A DNA stretch of 64,000 bases from Meridianimaribacter flavus (GTDB taxonomy: Bacteria; Bacteroidota; Bacteroidia; Flavobacteriales; Flavobacteriaceae), in contig NZ_SOQZ01000008.1 of assembly GCF_004366715.1 (NCBI RefSeq), positions 1 through 64,000 on the forward strand. The letters run 5' to 3'. A program made the translations under genes and the position numbers. Shown piece after piece: positions 33,943 to 43,285 of the stretch. Under the pieces are notes generated by a model. It saw only the letters and a list, made by a program, of their open reading frames with translations, did no database searches and had not been told where the DNA came from. Each line of letters starts with the position of its first letter. The stretch's first letter is position 1.

Positions 33943-35811
33943 TTATTCAGGACTATAACCTAGTAGCTTGTCAATTGTACCAGCAGTAACCGAGTGGTAA
34001 TTAGGTCTTGCTTTTTTGTAAATAACAAGAGCTTCATCAACTCTGTTGGCATTCTTAAACGCTCTAAATAGTGTTTCAACATACCAACGTCTTCCTACAC
34101 GAGTTAAAAAGCTGTCAATGTTTTTGTCTACATTATTGTTGTGGTAATTGTGTTTTATGGCTTGCTCAAACCATACCATAGCTATGTGCGAATTGCTTGC
34201 GTTTGAAAAATCAAAAGCATTATCAAGCATTGCTAATTGGTCTGTGGTGATGTCTTCAGGTAAATTTCTCACAAAGTGAACCCATTCTTGTGTAGTCCAT
34301 TCCTTTGTAACTGAATCTTCAACTGAATTTTGATCTAAATATTTTTGAAGTGTTGCTTCAACGTTATTAAATTTATCTGATACAATTTTAGATTGATTAT
34401 CAGGAACACCTGGTTGATAAATCCATTCTTCAACATTAAAAGTGATATTGTTTTTTTGTAACAAGTTAGTATTAAGATACTCTACAAAATCTTCGGTTGT
34501 AAGTGTAGAAAAAGCATGTGTGTTAAAATAGTCTTTAATGAACGCATCAAATTTTTCTCTTCCTACGGTTTCTTCTAGCGTTCTTAAAAACAAATAACCT
34601 TTATCGTAAGCGATACTGTTCATGCCATCATCAGGATTTTGTCCTTTTAAATCGAGTTTTAGTTTTGTGGCTTCAGGAGTATCTTTTAAAGCTTCAATTT
34701 CTTCGGTAAGATCTTGTCTTCCTATGAGTGCAATCATATTTGCTCTGTCTTTTCCATAAAGTGCTTCCATGATTCTTATTTCAAAATAAACTGTAAAACC
34801 TTCGTTAAGCCAAAAGTCGTTCCATGTAGCATTGGTTACTAAATTACCAGACCAAGAGTGTGCTAATTCATGAGCGATTAAAGAGGTTAAGCTTTTATCT
34901 CCCGCAATTACTGTAGGTGTAGCAAAAGTAAGTCTTGGGTTTTCCATACCACCAAAAGGAAAACTAGGAGGTAGGACAATAACATCAAACTGATCCCAGT
35001 CATATGTTCCATATAAATTTTCAGCAGCTGCAACCATGTTTTCCATATCAGAAAACTCATAGTGAGCAGCTTCAATCATAGATTTTTCTGCATAAACTCC
35101 TGTTCTGTCGCTAACTGGTTTGTATTCAATGTCACCTACAGCTAAAGCTATAAGGTAAGGCGATATGGCTTGTTTCATTTTAAAATGATAAACGCCATCT
35201 TTGGTCTTTTCTTTTGGGTTTTCGGCACTCATTACTGCCATTAACTCAACTGGCACTTTTACTGTAGCATCATAAGTAATTCTAACTTGAGGACTGTCTT
35301 GAATTGGTATCCAAGTGCGTGTTAATATGGCTTGACCTTGAGTGAATAAAAATGGATGATTTTTGTCAGCTGTTTGTTGAGGACTAAGCCATTGTAACGC
35401 TTCTGTTTTGTTGGTAGTATTGTAATTAATACTAATGGTTTTAGTGTCTTCTTTAATAGTGATAGTAAGAGGTTTACCAAGTTGCTCATTAAATTCACCT
35501 AATGAAAACTCGGTTGGTTGTCCATCAGCTAAAACCGATTGTACTTCAAGGTATTTAGTGTCTAATACAATGGTGTTAGAGTTATTGTTTTTTATATCAT
35601 AAGTAGCGGTTCCTGAAACTCTTTCAGTATTAAAGTCTACTTCAATGTCTAAATTTAAATGTGTTATTACTGCTTTGTTAGGTTGAGCAAAAGAGTGTGG
35701 TTCTTCAACGTAAGTCTTGGTAGGTTCTTGTGCTTGTTCTGGCACTTTTTCATTTTTGCAATTTGTAAACAAAGCAAGTACTGTAGATAATAGTAAAAAG
35801 GTTTTTTTCAT
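33943..35811 (-). CDS. M1-family aminopeptidase lipoprotein (LTA4 hydrolase-like)
   Basis: 622 residues, lipobox FTNC (C18). Zinc motif HELAHSW (H314, E315, H318) and the third ligand E337 in NEGFTVYFE are 18 residues apart as required. GGMENPRLTF is the substrate-exopeptidase motif. The C-terminal helical region matches leukotriene A4 hydrolase-type M1 enzymes. A membrane-anchored aminopeptidase is predicted. It starts 9 bases after the small gene at 35821. Confidence 0.94.
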   Translation of the reverse strand: MKKTFLLLSTVLALFTNCKNEKVPEQAQEPTKTYVEEPHSFAQPNKAVITHLNLDIEVDFNTERVSGTATYDIKNNNSNTIVLDTKYLEVQSVLADGQPTEFSLGEFNEQLGKPLTITIKEDTKTISINYNTTNKTEALQWLSPQQTADKNHPFLFTQGQAILTRTWIPIQDSPQVRITYDATVKVPVELMAVMSAENPKEKTKDGVYHFKMKQAISPYLIALAVGDIEYKPVSDRTGVYAEKSMIEAAHYEFSDMENMVAAAENLYGTYDWDQFDVIVLPPSFPFGGMENPRLTFATPTVIAGDKSLTSLIAHELAHSWSGNLVTNATWNDFWLNEGFTVYFEIRIMEALYGKDRANMIALIGRQDLTEEIEALKDTPEATKLKLDLKGQNPDDGMNSIAYDKGYLFLRTLEETVGREKFDAFIKDYFNTHAFSTLTTEDFVEYLNTNLLQKNNITFNVEEWIYQPGVPDNQSKIVSDKFNNVEATLQKYLDQNSVEDSVTKEWTTQEWVHFVRNLPEDITTDQLAMLDNAFDFSNASNSHIAMVWFEQAIKHNYHNNNVDKNIDSFLTRVGRRWYVETLFRAFKNANRVDEALVIYKKARPNYHSVTAGTIDKLLGYSPE

Positions 35812-35820
35812 GGGTAAATA

Positions 35821-36057
35821 TTAATTATTGTACACTTGACCTCTATGAGGTTTTAGTGCGTCTCTTACAGGTTTCATGTTGTTTTCGTCTATAACTAAAA
35901 ATGCAATTGCATGCATGTCGTTAATGGCTTCAAAACCTGTTATTGTAACGTTAAGTTTTTGAATGTTAATATATTCTTTTAAGTGAATTTCATGGTGCTT
36001 AGCAGTTTGCAGTGCAGCTGGACCTCTAAAATCCCAAATGAGTTTTAGTTTACGCAT
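35821..36057 (-). CDS. Small conserved hypothetical protein
   Basis: 78 residues from ATG 36057. This ATG is in ATGCGTAA, whose TAA is the stop of the SRPBCC gene, an 8-base overlap that implies translational coupling; starts further upstream would lie inside that gene. The sequence (KLIWDFRGPAALQTAKHHEI) looks soluble and ferredoxin-like alpha/beta, but no family is named. Confidence 0.75.
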   Translation of the reverse strand: MRKLKLIWDFRGPAALQTAKHHEIHLKEYINIQKLNVTITGFEAINDMHAIAFLVIDENNMKPVRDALKPHRGQVYNN

Positions 36058-36505
36058 TGGCAACAGATGTTCCGTTTTCAACAAAATTTTTAAAATCTTG
36101 CATGTAGAGTAACGATTGTTTTTTAAACGCTTTTGGCATAAGTTTAGTCATAATTTTCATAAAGAAGTTTAAAGGGATAAACTCACTTTTAGATGTCCAA
36201 ATAGTATGGCCTTCGCTATTTTCTTTAAAGTAATTTTCCTGGATGTTATTCATGCTATTGGTAGCATAAGTTGCATGAAATTCATGAGGTAGGTTTCTAT
36301 AAGTAATGGTTTCAATAAGCTCCATATCTCGTTTACCCATTTTGTATTTCAGCTTCATTTTTGCACCAAATTCTCCAGGAGTACCCGAAATATGTTCGGC
36401 AGATACCAAACCACGTTGCCAATGTTTAAGGTTTTCAGGATTGTCTAGTTTTCTGATAACCGTATCAATAGGACTTTCAATAATGATTTCGGTAGTATAC
36501 TTCAT
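36050..36505 (-). CDS. SRPBCC-family (START-like) ligand-binding protein
   Basis: 151 residues. The opening YTTEIIIESPIDTVIRKLDN, a middle beta region and a C-terminal amphipathic helix fit the SRPBCC/polyketide-cyclase fold, a cavity that binds hydrophobic ligands. No signal peptide, so cytoplasmic. First gene of a five-gene operon with the M1 peptidase; its function in that context is unknown. Confidence 0.85.
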   Translation of the reverse strand: MKYTTEIIIESPIDTVIRKLDNPENLKHWQRGLVSAEHISGTPGEFGAKMKLKYKMGKRDMELIETITYRNLPHEFHATYATNSMNNIQENYFKENSEGHTIWTSKSEFIPLNFFMKIMTKLMPKAFKKQSLLYMQDFKNFVENGTSVANA

Positions 36506-36577
36506 GATAGTATAATTTATACGGACTAAATATAGTTAGTTTTTTTAAGTAAAATGTAAAAGTGATGTAAAAGCATG

Positions 36578-36607
36578 TTGTTTAATATTCTAATTGTTTT
36601 ATTTTTG
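36578..36607 (+). promoter_or_regulatory. Promoter of the PpiC/SurA chaperone operon
   Basis: GTTG (TTG 36578-36580), 19-base spacer, TATTTTTG (36600-36607), 29 bases before the ATG. Confidence 0.6.
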
Positions 36608-36636
36608 CTCAAATCACATAATAGACTACTAAATTT

Positions 36637-38622
36637 ATGAATTTAAAGTTATTTGTACTGTCTGCTTTTTTTTGTTTCACAGCATTTAGTGTTGCCCAAA
36701 CAAATAAGCAAGATGTATTGTTTACAGTTGATGGAGATCCTGTAAAAGCATCAGAGTTTATTAGAGTTTACAATAAAAACCTTGAATTGGTAAAAGACGA
36801 ATCTCAAAAAGATGTAGATGAGTATTTAAAATTGTTTATCAATTATAAGCTTAAGATAAAAGAAGCAAAACGATTAGGATTAGATGAGAATGCTAATTAT
36901 AAAAGAGAATTTTTAAACTATAAAAAACAACTTACCAAAAACTATTTAACCGATAATAAAGTAACTGATGCTTTAGTTAAAGAGGCTTATGATCGTTTGG
37001 CTTACGATGTAAAAGTATCTCATATTTTATTCAGGTTTGATGCTTCAAATACTGATACTACTGCTGTTTACAACGACTTGTTAGAGCTTAGAAAACGTGC
37101 ACAAAAAGAAGGTTTTGAAACGGTTTTTAACGATTTAAATGCTAACTACAAGCAGCAAAACTCACGAGCGTTAAATTATAAAGGTTACGAAACTTACGCT
37201 GAGCATTTAGGCTATTTTTCGGCATTTAAAATGGTTTACGATTTTGAAAATGTAGCTTACAATACAAATGTTGGAGAGGTATCGATGCCATTTAGAAGTA
37301 GTTTTGGATATCATATTTTAAAGGTAGAAGACAAGAGACCATCAAGAGGAGAGGTTACAGTTAAGCATATAATGGTGTCAAACAAGCAAATGGATTCTAC
37401 TTTAAAACCAGAAGTACGTATCAACGAACTATATAAAAAGATTGAACAAGGAGAGAGTTTTGAAATGTTGGCTAAGCAATTTTCGGACGATAAAAGTTCA
37501 TCAGGAAAAGGAGGATTGTTATCACCATTTAAAAGCGGTCAATTAAGCTCAACAGCTTTTGAAGATGGTGCATTTGCTCTTAAAAATGCTGGTGATATTT
37601 CTGAGCCTTTTCAATCAGAATACGGTTGGCACATAGTTAAGCTAGTGGATAAAAAACCGTTAGATGCTTTTGATGTTATGAAACCTGAATTAGAACAAAG
37701 GGTTAAGCGCGATTCTCGTTCAGCATTAATAAATACAGCATTAACCGAAAAATTGAAATCCAGTTACAAGATTACTGAAAACGAAAAAGCCTTAACTTAT
37801 TTTGAAACCTTAATTGTTGATGACTTTTTCAAAGGCGCTTGGAATGTTCCTTCAGGTTTTGATGCTAAGAAAAACTTTCTAGTTATAGGAAATACTGAGT
37901 TTAGTTATGGCGATTTTGCTAACCATCTTAAAAGTGTACAAAGAGGATATTTAGGGAAAAATGTTTCACCAAAAGATGTTATTTTAAAAGAATACAATGC
38001 TTTTTTAGATGCTAACCTTATTAAATACAGAGAAGATAATCTTGAGTTTGAAGATGAAAATTTTGCATTTATTTTAAACGAATACAGAGATGGATTGTTA
38101 TTGTTTGACCTTATGGAAAAACAAGTGTGGAATGCAGCAGTAAAAGATACTGTTGGGCTTGAGGCTTATTACAATAAAAATTCTTCAAACTACGTTTGGG
38201 AAAATAGAATTGATGGAGTAGTTGCAACTGCTGCAAAAAAGAAAGATGTTTCTAAAGTGATAGACCTTTTTAAAGCTGGTAAAACTGTGGATGAGATAAA
38301 TACTCAACTTAATACTGATAAAGAACAAAAAGTGATTTTTACAAGAGGTATTATGGACACACAACACCAATCTTTACCAAAAGATTTTGAATACAAAGAA
38401 GGACTTTCAAAAATTTACAATTACAATGGAGCTTACCATGTTATAAAAGTAGATAAAGTGCTTCCTAAGAGTACAAAAACTTTTGAAGAGGCAAAAGGTA
38501 TGGTTATAAGCGATTATCAAAACTACATTGAACAAAACTGGTTACAAAGCCTAAATAAAACTTATAAAGTAGAAGTAGATAATGCTGTTTTAGAAAAGGT
38601 AAAATCTCAAATTTTAAACTAG
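36637..38622 (+). CDS. Periplasmic peptidyl-prolyl isomerase with two PpiC domains
   Basis: 661 residues with a signal peptide ending FSVAQ/TNK. Two parvulin domains are visible: ~120-232 (VSHILFRFDASN ... FGYHILKVEDK) and ~235-345 (VTVKHIMVSNKQ ... YGWHIVKLVDKK). The C-terminal ~300 residues have no named domain. It would assist folding of outer-membrane proteins. First of three linked chaperone genes; the next begins 2 bases after its stop. Confidence 0.9.
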   Translation: MNLKLFVLSAFFCFTAFSVAQTNKQDVLFTVDGDPVKASEFIRVYNKNLELVKDESQKDVDEYLKLFINYKLKIKEAKRLGLDENANYKREFLNYKKQLTKNYLTDNKVTDALVKEAYDRLAYDVKVSHILFRFDASNTDTTAVYNDLLELRKRAQKEGFETVFNDLNANYKQQNSRALNYKGYETYAEHLGYFSAFKMVYDFENVAYNTNVGEVSMPFRSSFGYHILKVEDKRPSRGEVTVKHIMVSNKQMDSTLKPEVRINELYKKIEQGESFEMLAKQFSDDKSSSGKGGLLSPFKSGQLSSTAFEDGAFALKNAGDISEPFQSEYGWHIVKLVDKKPLDAFDVMKPELEQRVKRDSRSALINTALTEKLKSSYKITENEKALTYFETLIVDDFFKGAWNVPSGFDAKKNFLVIGNTEFSYGDFANHLKSVQRGYLGKNVSPKDVILKEYNAFLDANLIKYREDNLEFEDENFAFILNEYRDGLLLFDLMEKQVWNAAVKDTVGLEAYYNKNSSNYVWENRIDGVVATAAKKKDVSKVIDLFKAGKTVDEINTQLNTDKEQKVIFTRGIMDTQHQSLPKDFEYKEGLSKIYNYNGAYHVIKVDKVLPKSTKTFEEAKGMVISDYQNYIEQNWLQSLNKTYKVEVDNAVLEKVKSQILN

Positions 38623-38624
38623 TT

Positions 38625-39479
38625 TTGATTAAACGTTTTAGCGTTATTATATTAACTTTTGTGTGTGTTTTGTCTTGTGATTTTTTTAAAAAGACAGAAG
38701 ATAGAACTCCTATAGCTCGTGTTAACGAAACCTATCTTTATGAGGAAGATATAAAAGATTTAGTGGCTGAAGGAACTTCGGTAGAAGATAGCACGCTATT
38801 AGTTAACAACTACATTACACGTTGGGCAACCCAATTATTGTTGGTTGAAGGTGCTGAACGTAACTTGCCTGAAACCACACAAAATAATTTCAATAAATTA
38901 GTAAGTCAATATAAAAAGGACTTGTTTACGAAAGCCTATTTAGATGCTTTAGTAAAGAAAAATATTGATACAACAGTAAGTCAGTCTGAAGCTGATACAG
39001 TGTATTCAAAAAACAAGGAAACATTTAAGCTTAACGAAGAGCTTGTAAAGTTTAGATATATAAATATTCCTCAAAACGCAATTAATCTTGACGATATAGA
39101 AACGCGCTTTAAACGTTTTGATGCTAATGATAAAAGATATTTAGATTCTATTTCGGTTCAGTTTAAATCCTACTCGTTAAACGACTCTGTTTGGGTAAAA
39201 ACCTCACAAGTTATTGAGAAGGTACCAGTTTTAAATGCAGAGAATAAAAAAGAACTGTTAAAAAAATCTAATTTTTTACAACTCAAAGATTCATTACACC
39301 TATATTTGATGCAAATTAATGATGTATTACTGCAAAATGATTATGCTCCATTAGAGTATGTAAAACCTACCATTAATCAAATAATAATAAACAAAAGGAA
39401 GTTAGAGCTTATAAAGCAACTTGAAAAAGATATTACCAAAGATGCAATTAAAAACAATCAATTTGAAATTTTTAACTAA
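38625..39479 (+). CDS. SurA-like lipoprotein without a recognisable PPIase domain
   Basis: 284 residues beginning with TTG at 38625; no ATG precedes the lipobox VLSC (C17), so TTG is needed to give the signal peptide. The N-terminal half (IARVNETYLYEEDI ... LLLVEGAERNLPE) resembles the SurA/PpiC chaperone core, but the region that should be the parvulin domain has no conserved HIL/GYH motifs. Probably a chaperone-only paralogue anchored to a membrane. Its last 38 bases overlap the next gene. Confidence 0.75.
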   Translation: MIKRFSVIILTFVCVLSCDFFKKTEDRTPIARVNETYLYEEDIKDLVAEGTSVEDSTLLVNNYITRWATQLLLVEGAERNLPETTQNNFNKLVSQYKKDLFTKAYLDALVKKNIDTTVSQSEADTVYSKNKETFKLNEELVKFRYINIPQNAINLDDIETRFKRFDANDKRYLDSISVQFKSYSLNDSVWVKTSQVIEKVPVLNAENKKELLKKSNFLQLKDSLHLYLMQINDVLLQNDYAPLEYVKPTINQIIINKRKLELIKQLEKDITKDAIKNNQFEIFN

Positions 39480-40893
39480 TACAAAGTTTCTGTTTACAGT
39501 AACAACACTGCTTGGATTTACATTTGCCAATGCTCAAGAAATTATCGAAGAAAAAGAAGAGGTAAAGTCTGTAGATACTGTTAATACTGCTAACCAACGT
39601 AAAAAAATAGATGGTGTAGCAGCAGTAGTTGGAGACTATGTGGTGTTAGACTCCGATTTAGACAAAGAAATCATTCAGTTACAACAAAGAGGAGTTTCAG
39701 CTAGCGAAATGCCTTCACGCTGTCAGTTGTTTGGTAAGCTGCTAGAAGATAAACTGTATGCACATCATGCTATTCAAGATAGTATTGTGGTAAATGAGTT
39801 GGAAATCCGTTCTAACATCGACCAGCAAATGAGCTATTTAATGGAGCAAATTGGTTCAATGGAAGAGATTTTAAAATTCTATAATAAAGACTCTGAAGAA
39901 AGCCTAAGAGAAGAAATTTTTGAAATCAACAAAAACGGAAAGCTTGCAATGGAAATGCAGCGTAAAATTGTTGAAGATATTGAAGTAACTCCAGAAGAAG
40001 TACGTGAGTATTTCAACGAAATCCCTGAAGAGGAACGACCAATTTTTGGTACAGAATTAAAAGTGGCTCAAATAGTAGTGATCCCTAAAGTATCTGAAGA
40101 GGAAAAACAAAAGGTAATTGACAGATTAAGAGAATTTAAAGCTGATGTTATCGAAAATGGAGCGAGTTTTACAACAAAAGCTGTATTTTATTCTGATGAT
40201 GTTGCCTCTCGTAAAGATGGTGGTAAATACTCTTTAAATAAGAAAAGACCTCAAATGGTAAAAGAGTTTAGAGATGTTGCTTTCTCTTTACAGGAAGGTG
40301 AAATTTCTGAGCCTTTTGAAACCGATTTTGGATACCATATCATTTACCTTGAAAAAATTAGAGGTCAAATTTACGATGTAAGACACATTCTTTTACGTCC
40401 TGAAATTACGCAAGAAGCAGTTCAAGAAGCTAAAGATAAAATAGAATTAATTAGACAACGTATAGTTGATGGCGAAATCACTTTTGCTGATGCAGCAAGA
40501 GAAATGAGTGATGAAAAAGAAACCAGACAAGATGGTGGACAGCTAATTAATCCAAAAACTCAAGATTTCAATTTTGAGTTAACTAAAATGGATCCTGAAT
40601 TATATACTCAAATTCAAAACCTAAAAGACAACGAAATAAGTTTAGTGTATCAAGATGAAGATAGAGTAAACCGTATTAAGTTTAAAATATTGACGGTTAC
40701 TGATAGAATTGATGAGCACAAAGCCGATTTTGCTAAAGACTACTTGAAAATTAAAAGTTTAGCTGAACAAGACAAGCAGTACAAAGCAATTGACAAGTGG
40801 CTAGATGAAAAAATATTGGATACTTACATAAAAGTTAATGGTGAATATAGAGATTGTGAATTTAGCAGCAATTGGTTAAAAAAAGAAGAATAA
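39442..40893 (+). CDS. SurA-family peptidyl-prolyl isomerase
   Basis: 483 residues from ATG 39442, which overlaps the preceding lipoprotein gene by 38 bases; the signal peptide ends FANAQ/EII. Residues ~45-190 are the SurA N-terminal chaperone domain (KIDGVAAVVGDYVVLDSDLD). Two parvulin domains follow, GTELKVAQIVVIPK ... FGYHIIYLEK and YDVRHILLRPEI onward. Third chaperone of the operon and 1 base from moxR. Confidence 0.9.
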   Translation: MQLKTINLKFLTNTKFLFTVTTLLGFTFANAQEIIEEKEEVKSVDTVNTANQRKKIDGVAAVVGDYVVLDSDLDKEIIQLQQRGVSASEMPSRCQLFGKLLEDKLYAHHAIQDSIVVNELEIRSNIDQQMSYLMEQIGSMEEILKFYNKDSEESLREEIFEINKNGKLAMEMQRKIVEDIEVTPEEVREYFNEIPEEERPIFGTELKVAQIVVIPKVSEEEKQKVIDRLREFKADVIENGASFTTKAVFYSDDVASRKDGGKYSLNKKRPQMVKEFRDVAFSLQEGEISEPFETDFGYHIIYLEKIRGQIYDVRHILLRPEITQEAVQEAKDKIELIRQRIVDGEITFADAAREMSDEKETRQDGGQLINPKTQDFNFELTKMDPELYTQIQNLKDNEISLVYQDEDRVNRIKFKILTVTDRIDEHKADFAKDYLKIKSLAEQDKQYKAIDKWLDEKILDTYIKVNGEYRDCEFSSNWLKKEE

Positions 40894-40894
40894 T

Positions 40895-41848
40895 ATGTCT
40901 GACGTAGCAGCTGTAGAACAGTTTGTAAAAAAATATCAAGCCCTAAAAAGTGAAATAGCCAAAGTAATTATTGGTCAAGACGAAGTAGTAAACCAAATCT
41001 TGATTTCGATATTTTCAGGAGGACACTCTTTATTGATAGGAGTTCCTGGTTTAGCTAAAACGTTAATGGTAAATACCATTGCTCAAGCTTTAGGATTAGA
41101 TTTCAAACGTATACAGTTTACACCAGATTTAATGCCAAGTGATATTCTTGGAAGTGAAATTCTTGATGAAAACCGTCAGTTTAAATTCATAAAAGGACCT
41201 ATTTTCGCTAACATTATTCTTGCTGATGAGATTAACCGTACACCTCCAAAAACGCAAGCTGCTTTATTAGAAGCAATGCAAGAGCGTGCAGTAACGGTTG
41301 CAGGTCATCATTACAAACTAAATTTACCATACTTTGTATTAGCAACACAAAACCCAATTGAGCAAGAAGGAACTTATCCTTTACCAGAAGCGCAATTAGA
41401 CCGTTTTATGTTTGCAATCAATCTAGAATATCCATCTTTTGCTGAAGAAGTTGAAGTGGTAAAAGCCACTACAACTGATGTTGCTAAAACAGTAAACGCT
41501 TTATTTACTGCTCAAGAAATTATAGATTTTCAAAATTTAATACGTCGTATTCCTGTTGCTGATAACGTTATAGAATATGCTGTTGGTATGGTTGGCAAAA
41601 CGAGACCAAATGCATCAATAGCTTCTGATTTGGTTAAGGAGTTTGTAGATTGGGGAGCAGGACCAAGAGCGTCTCAAAACTTAATTCTTGCTGCAAAAAC
41701 ACATTCTGCAATACACGGAAAATTCTCTCCAGATATTGAAAATGTTCAAGCTGTTGCTACGGGTATTCTTAGACATAGAATTATTAAAAACTACAAAGCC
41801 GAAGCTGAAGGTGTTACCGACGAGCAAATTATAAAAAGCTTGTTCTAA
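40895..41848 (+). CDS. MoxR-family AAA+ ATPase
   Basis: 317 residues. Walker A GVPGLAKT (residues 49-56), Walker B LADEINRTPPKTQAALLEAM, sensor ATQNPIEQEG and arginine-finger region LPEAQLDRFMF are all present. MoxR proteins act as metal-insertion or remodelling chaperones. The usual Bat/VWA partner genes do not follow; it lies directly downstream of the SurA gene, suggesting it is read from the same transcript. Confidence 0.92.
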   Translation: MSDVAAVEQFVKKYQALKSEIAKVIIGQDEVVNQILISIFSGGHSLLIGVPGLAKTLMVNTIAQALGLDFKRIQFTPDLMPSDILGSEILDENRQFKFIKGPIFANIILADEINRTPPKTQAALLEAMQERAVTVAGHHYKLNLPYFVLATQNPIEQEGTYPLPEAQLDRFMFAINLEYPSFAEEVEVVKATTTDVAKTVNALFTAQEIIDFQNLIRRIPVADNVIEYAVGMVGKTRPNASIASDLVKEFVDWGAGPRASQNLILAAKTHSAIHGKFSPDIENVQAVATGILRHRIIKNYKAEAEGVTDEQIIKSLF

Positions 41849-41907
41849 TTCAATTCACTTCAATTATCCAGTAAATTGCTTATTTTTAAAAAGAATAAGC
41901 GGCTTTA

Positions 41908-43020
41908 ATGCGTTCCAAAAGAATTTATGGTTTAGATGTTATTAGGTCTATTGCTATCAGTTTGGTAGTAATATCGCATTGTACATTTTTATTTTATACA
42001 GAGACCAATAACCCAATTATACTTTTTACAAGAACTTTAGGAGCTGTAGGAGTAGATTTATTCTTTGTGCTCAGTGGTTATTTAATTGGTGGCCTGCTGC
42101 TGAAAAATATTGAGTCTGGTAAGACTTCATTTTCTGATTTAATAACCTTCTGGAAAAGACGTTGGCTTAGGACATTGCCTAATTACTTTTTGGTATTAGT
42201 GCTTAATGTCGTTTTACTACTAATTCTTGGTGATGTTTTACCTAAAACCTTATGGCTTTACATTCCGTTTTTACAAAACTTTATAAATCCACATCCTGAT
42301 TTTTTTACAGAAGCTTGGAGCTTATCCATTGAAGAGTATGCTTATTTACTACTTCCTTTTTTGCTGTATCTGTCTTTTTTTATGTTTAAAAAACAGCATA
42401 AGCAATTGTTTTTAAAGGTGACGCTCATTATGATAATTGCGCTTTTCGCTTTCAAAATAAGTTACTATTACAATGCTAATGTTACTAGTTATAAAGATTG
42501 GAGCTCAGGGTTTAGAAAAGTAGTGTTATATCGAATGGATGCTATCTATTTTGGGTTTTTATTAGTCTATATAATGAATACTTATATTACGTTTTTTAAA
42601 CAAAACCAAAAAATCTGTATTGGTATCGCATGTGCTGTTTTTGGAGGAACTCATCTCTTGATTTACCATTATAGTTTGCTGCCTCAAACGCATTTAGTTT
42701 TTTATGTGTTTTTTTATTTGCCTTTAGTACTGCTGAGTTGTGCTTTGTTATTTCCGTATTGTATTCAATTAAAACAACATAAGGTTTTTGACAAGGTCTT
42801 TTACTTTTTAAGTACACGATCGTATGCTATTTATTTGGTGAATTATTCTTTGATTCTGCTAAGTATTCAAAGGAGTTTTAAAATAGAGCAACTAGTTTTT
42901 TTTGAAAAAGGTTTACTGTTGCTTTTGTACTTGGTATTAACTTTAAGTATGTCGCAAATAATCTATGCGTTTTTTGAACGACCAATATTATTTTATAGAG
43001 ATAAACATGTGGGTAATTAG
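41908..43020 (+). CDS. Membrane acyltransferase (acyltransferase family 3, OafA-like)
   Basis: 370 residues with about ten hydrophobic segments. The N-terminal GLDVIRSIAI, catalytic-type His24 in VISHC, and GVDLFFVLSGYLIGG are the family motifs. It would O-acylate a surface polysaccharide or lipid in the inner membrane. A short inverted repeat (GCTTATT/AATAAGC, 41878-41900) lies just before the ATG. No glycan genes are adjacent. Confidence 0.88.
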   Translation: MRSKRIYGLDVIRSIAISLVVISHCTFLFYTETNNPIILFTRTLGAVGVDLFFVLSGYLIGGLLLKNIESGKTSFSDLITFWKRRWLRTLPNYFLVLVLNVVLLLILGDVLPKTLWLYIPFLQNFINPHPDFFTEAWSLSIEEYAYLLLPFLLYLSFFMFKKQHKQLFLKVTLIMIIALFAFKISYYYNANVTSYKDWSSGFRKVVLYRMDAIYFGFLLVYIMNTYITFFKQNQKICIGIACAVFGGTHLLIYHYSLLPQTHLVFYVFFYLPLVLLSCALLFPYCIQLKQHKVFDKVFYFLSTRSYAIYLVNYSLILLSIQRSFKIEQLVFFEKGLLLLLYLVLTLSMSQIIYAFFERPILFYRDKHVGN

Positions 43021-43162
43021 GTTGTTCGACAGAAAAAACTACAATAAAGACTCATTCTAAATAAGGTGAATTGTTAAATTTTTATTCAACTAATAATTTA
43101 AAAGCTAATTTTTTACCTTAAACGTTGTTTTGTTATTGTTTCGTGGTTTATTTTCAAAGAAA

Positions 43163-43212
43163 ATGCAATTTCGTTGCATATTTTAAAATGCATATTAAAA
43201 TTCGTAATTTTG
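43163..43212 (+). promoter_or_regulatory. acnB promoter region with nested TGCAT repeats
   Basis: -7 element TAATTTTG (43205-43212). Upstream lie ATGCAA (43163-43168), TTGCAT (43174-43179) and ATGCAT (43188-43193), which form overlapping inverted repeats at the position usual for a regulator. Confidence 0.45.
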
Positions 43213-43230
43213 CTGTCTGTTTTAAATAAA

Positions 43231-43258
43231 GTAATGCTTATGGGCATTACGTTTTTTT
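43231..43258 (+). promoter_or_regulatory. Terminator-like hairpin in the acnB leader
   Basis: GTAATGC (43231-43237), loop TTATGG, GCATTAC (43244-43250), then GTTTTTTT. It ends 27 bases before the acnB ATG, so it would be transcribed as part of the leader and could be an attenuator. Confidence 0.5.
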
Positions 43259-43285
43259 ACAATAATAAAATATATATAAACATAT

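Noticed and set aside
40895-41848. A MoxR/Bat operon for batch-type stress tolerance
   Set aside because: The usual DUF58 and VWA Bat genes do not follow; an acyltransferase does.
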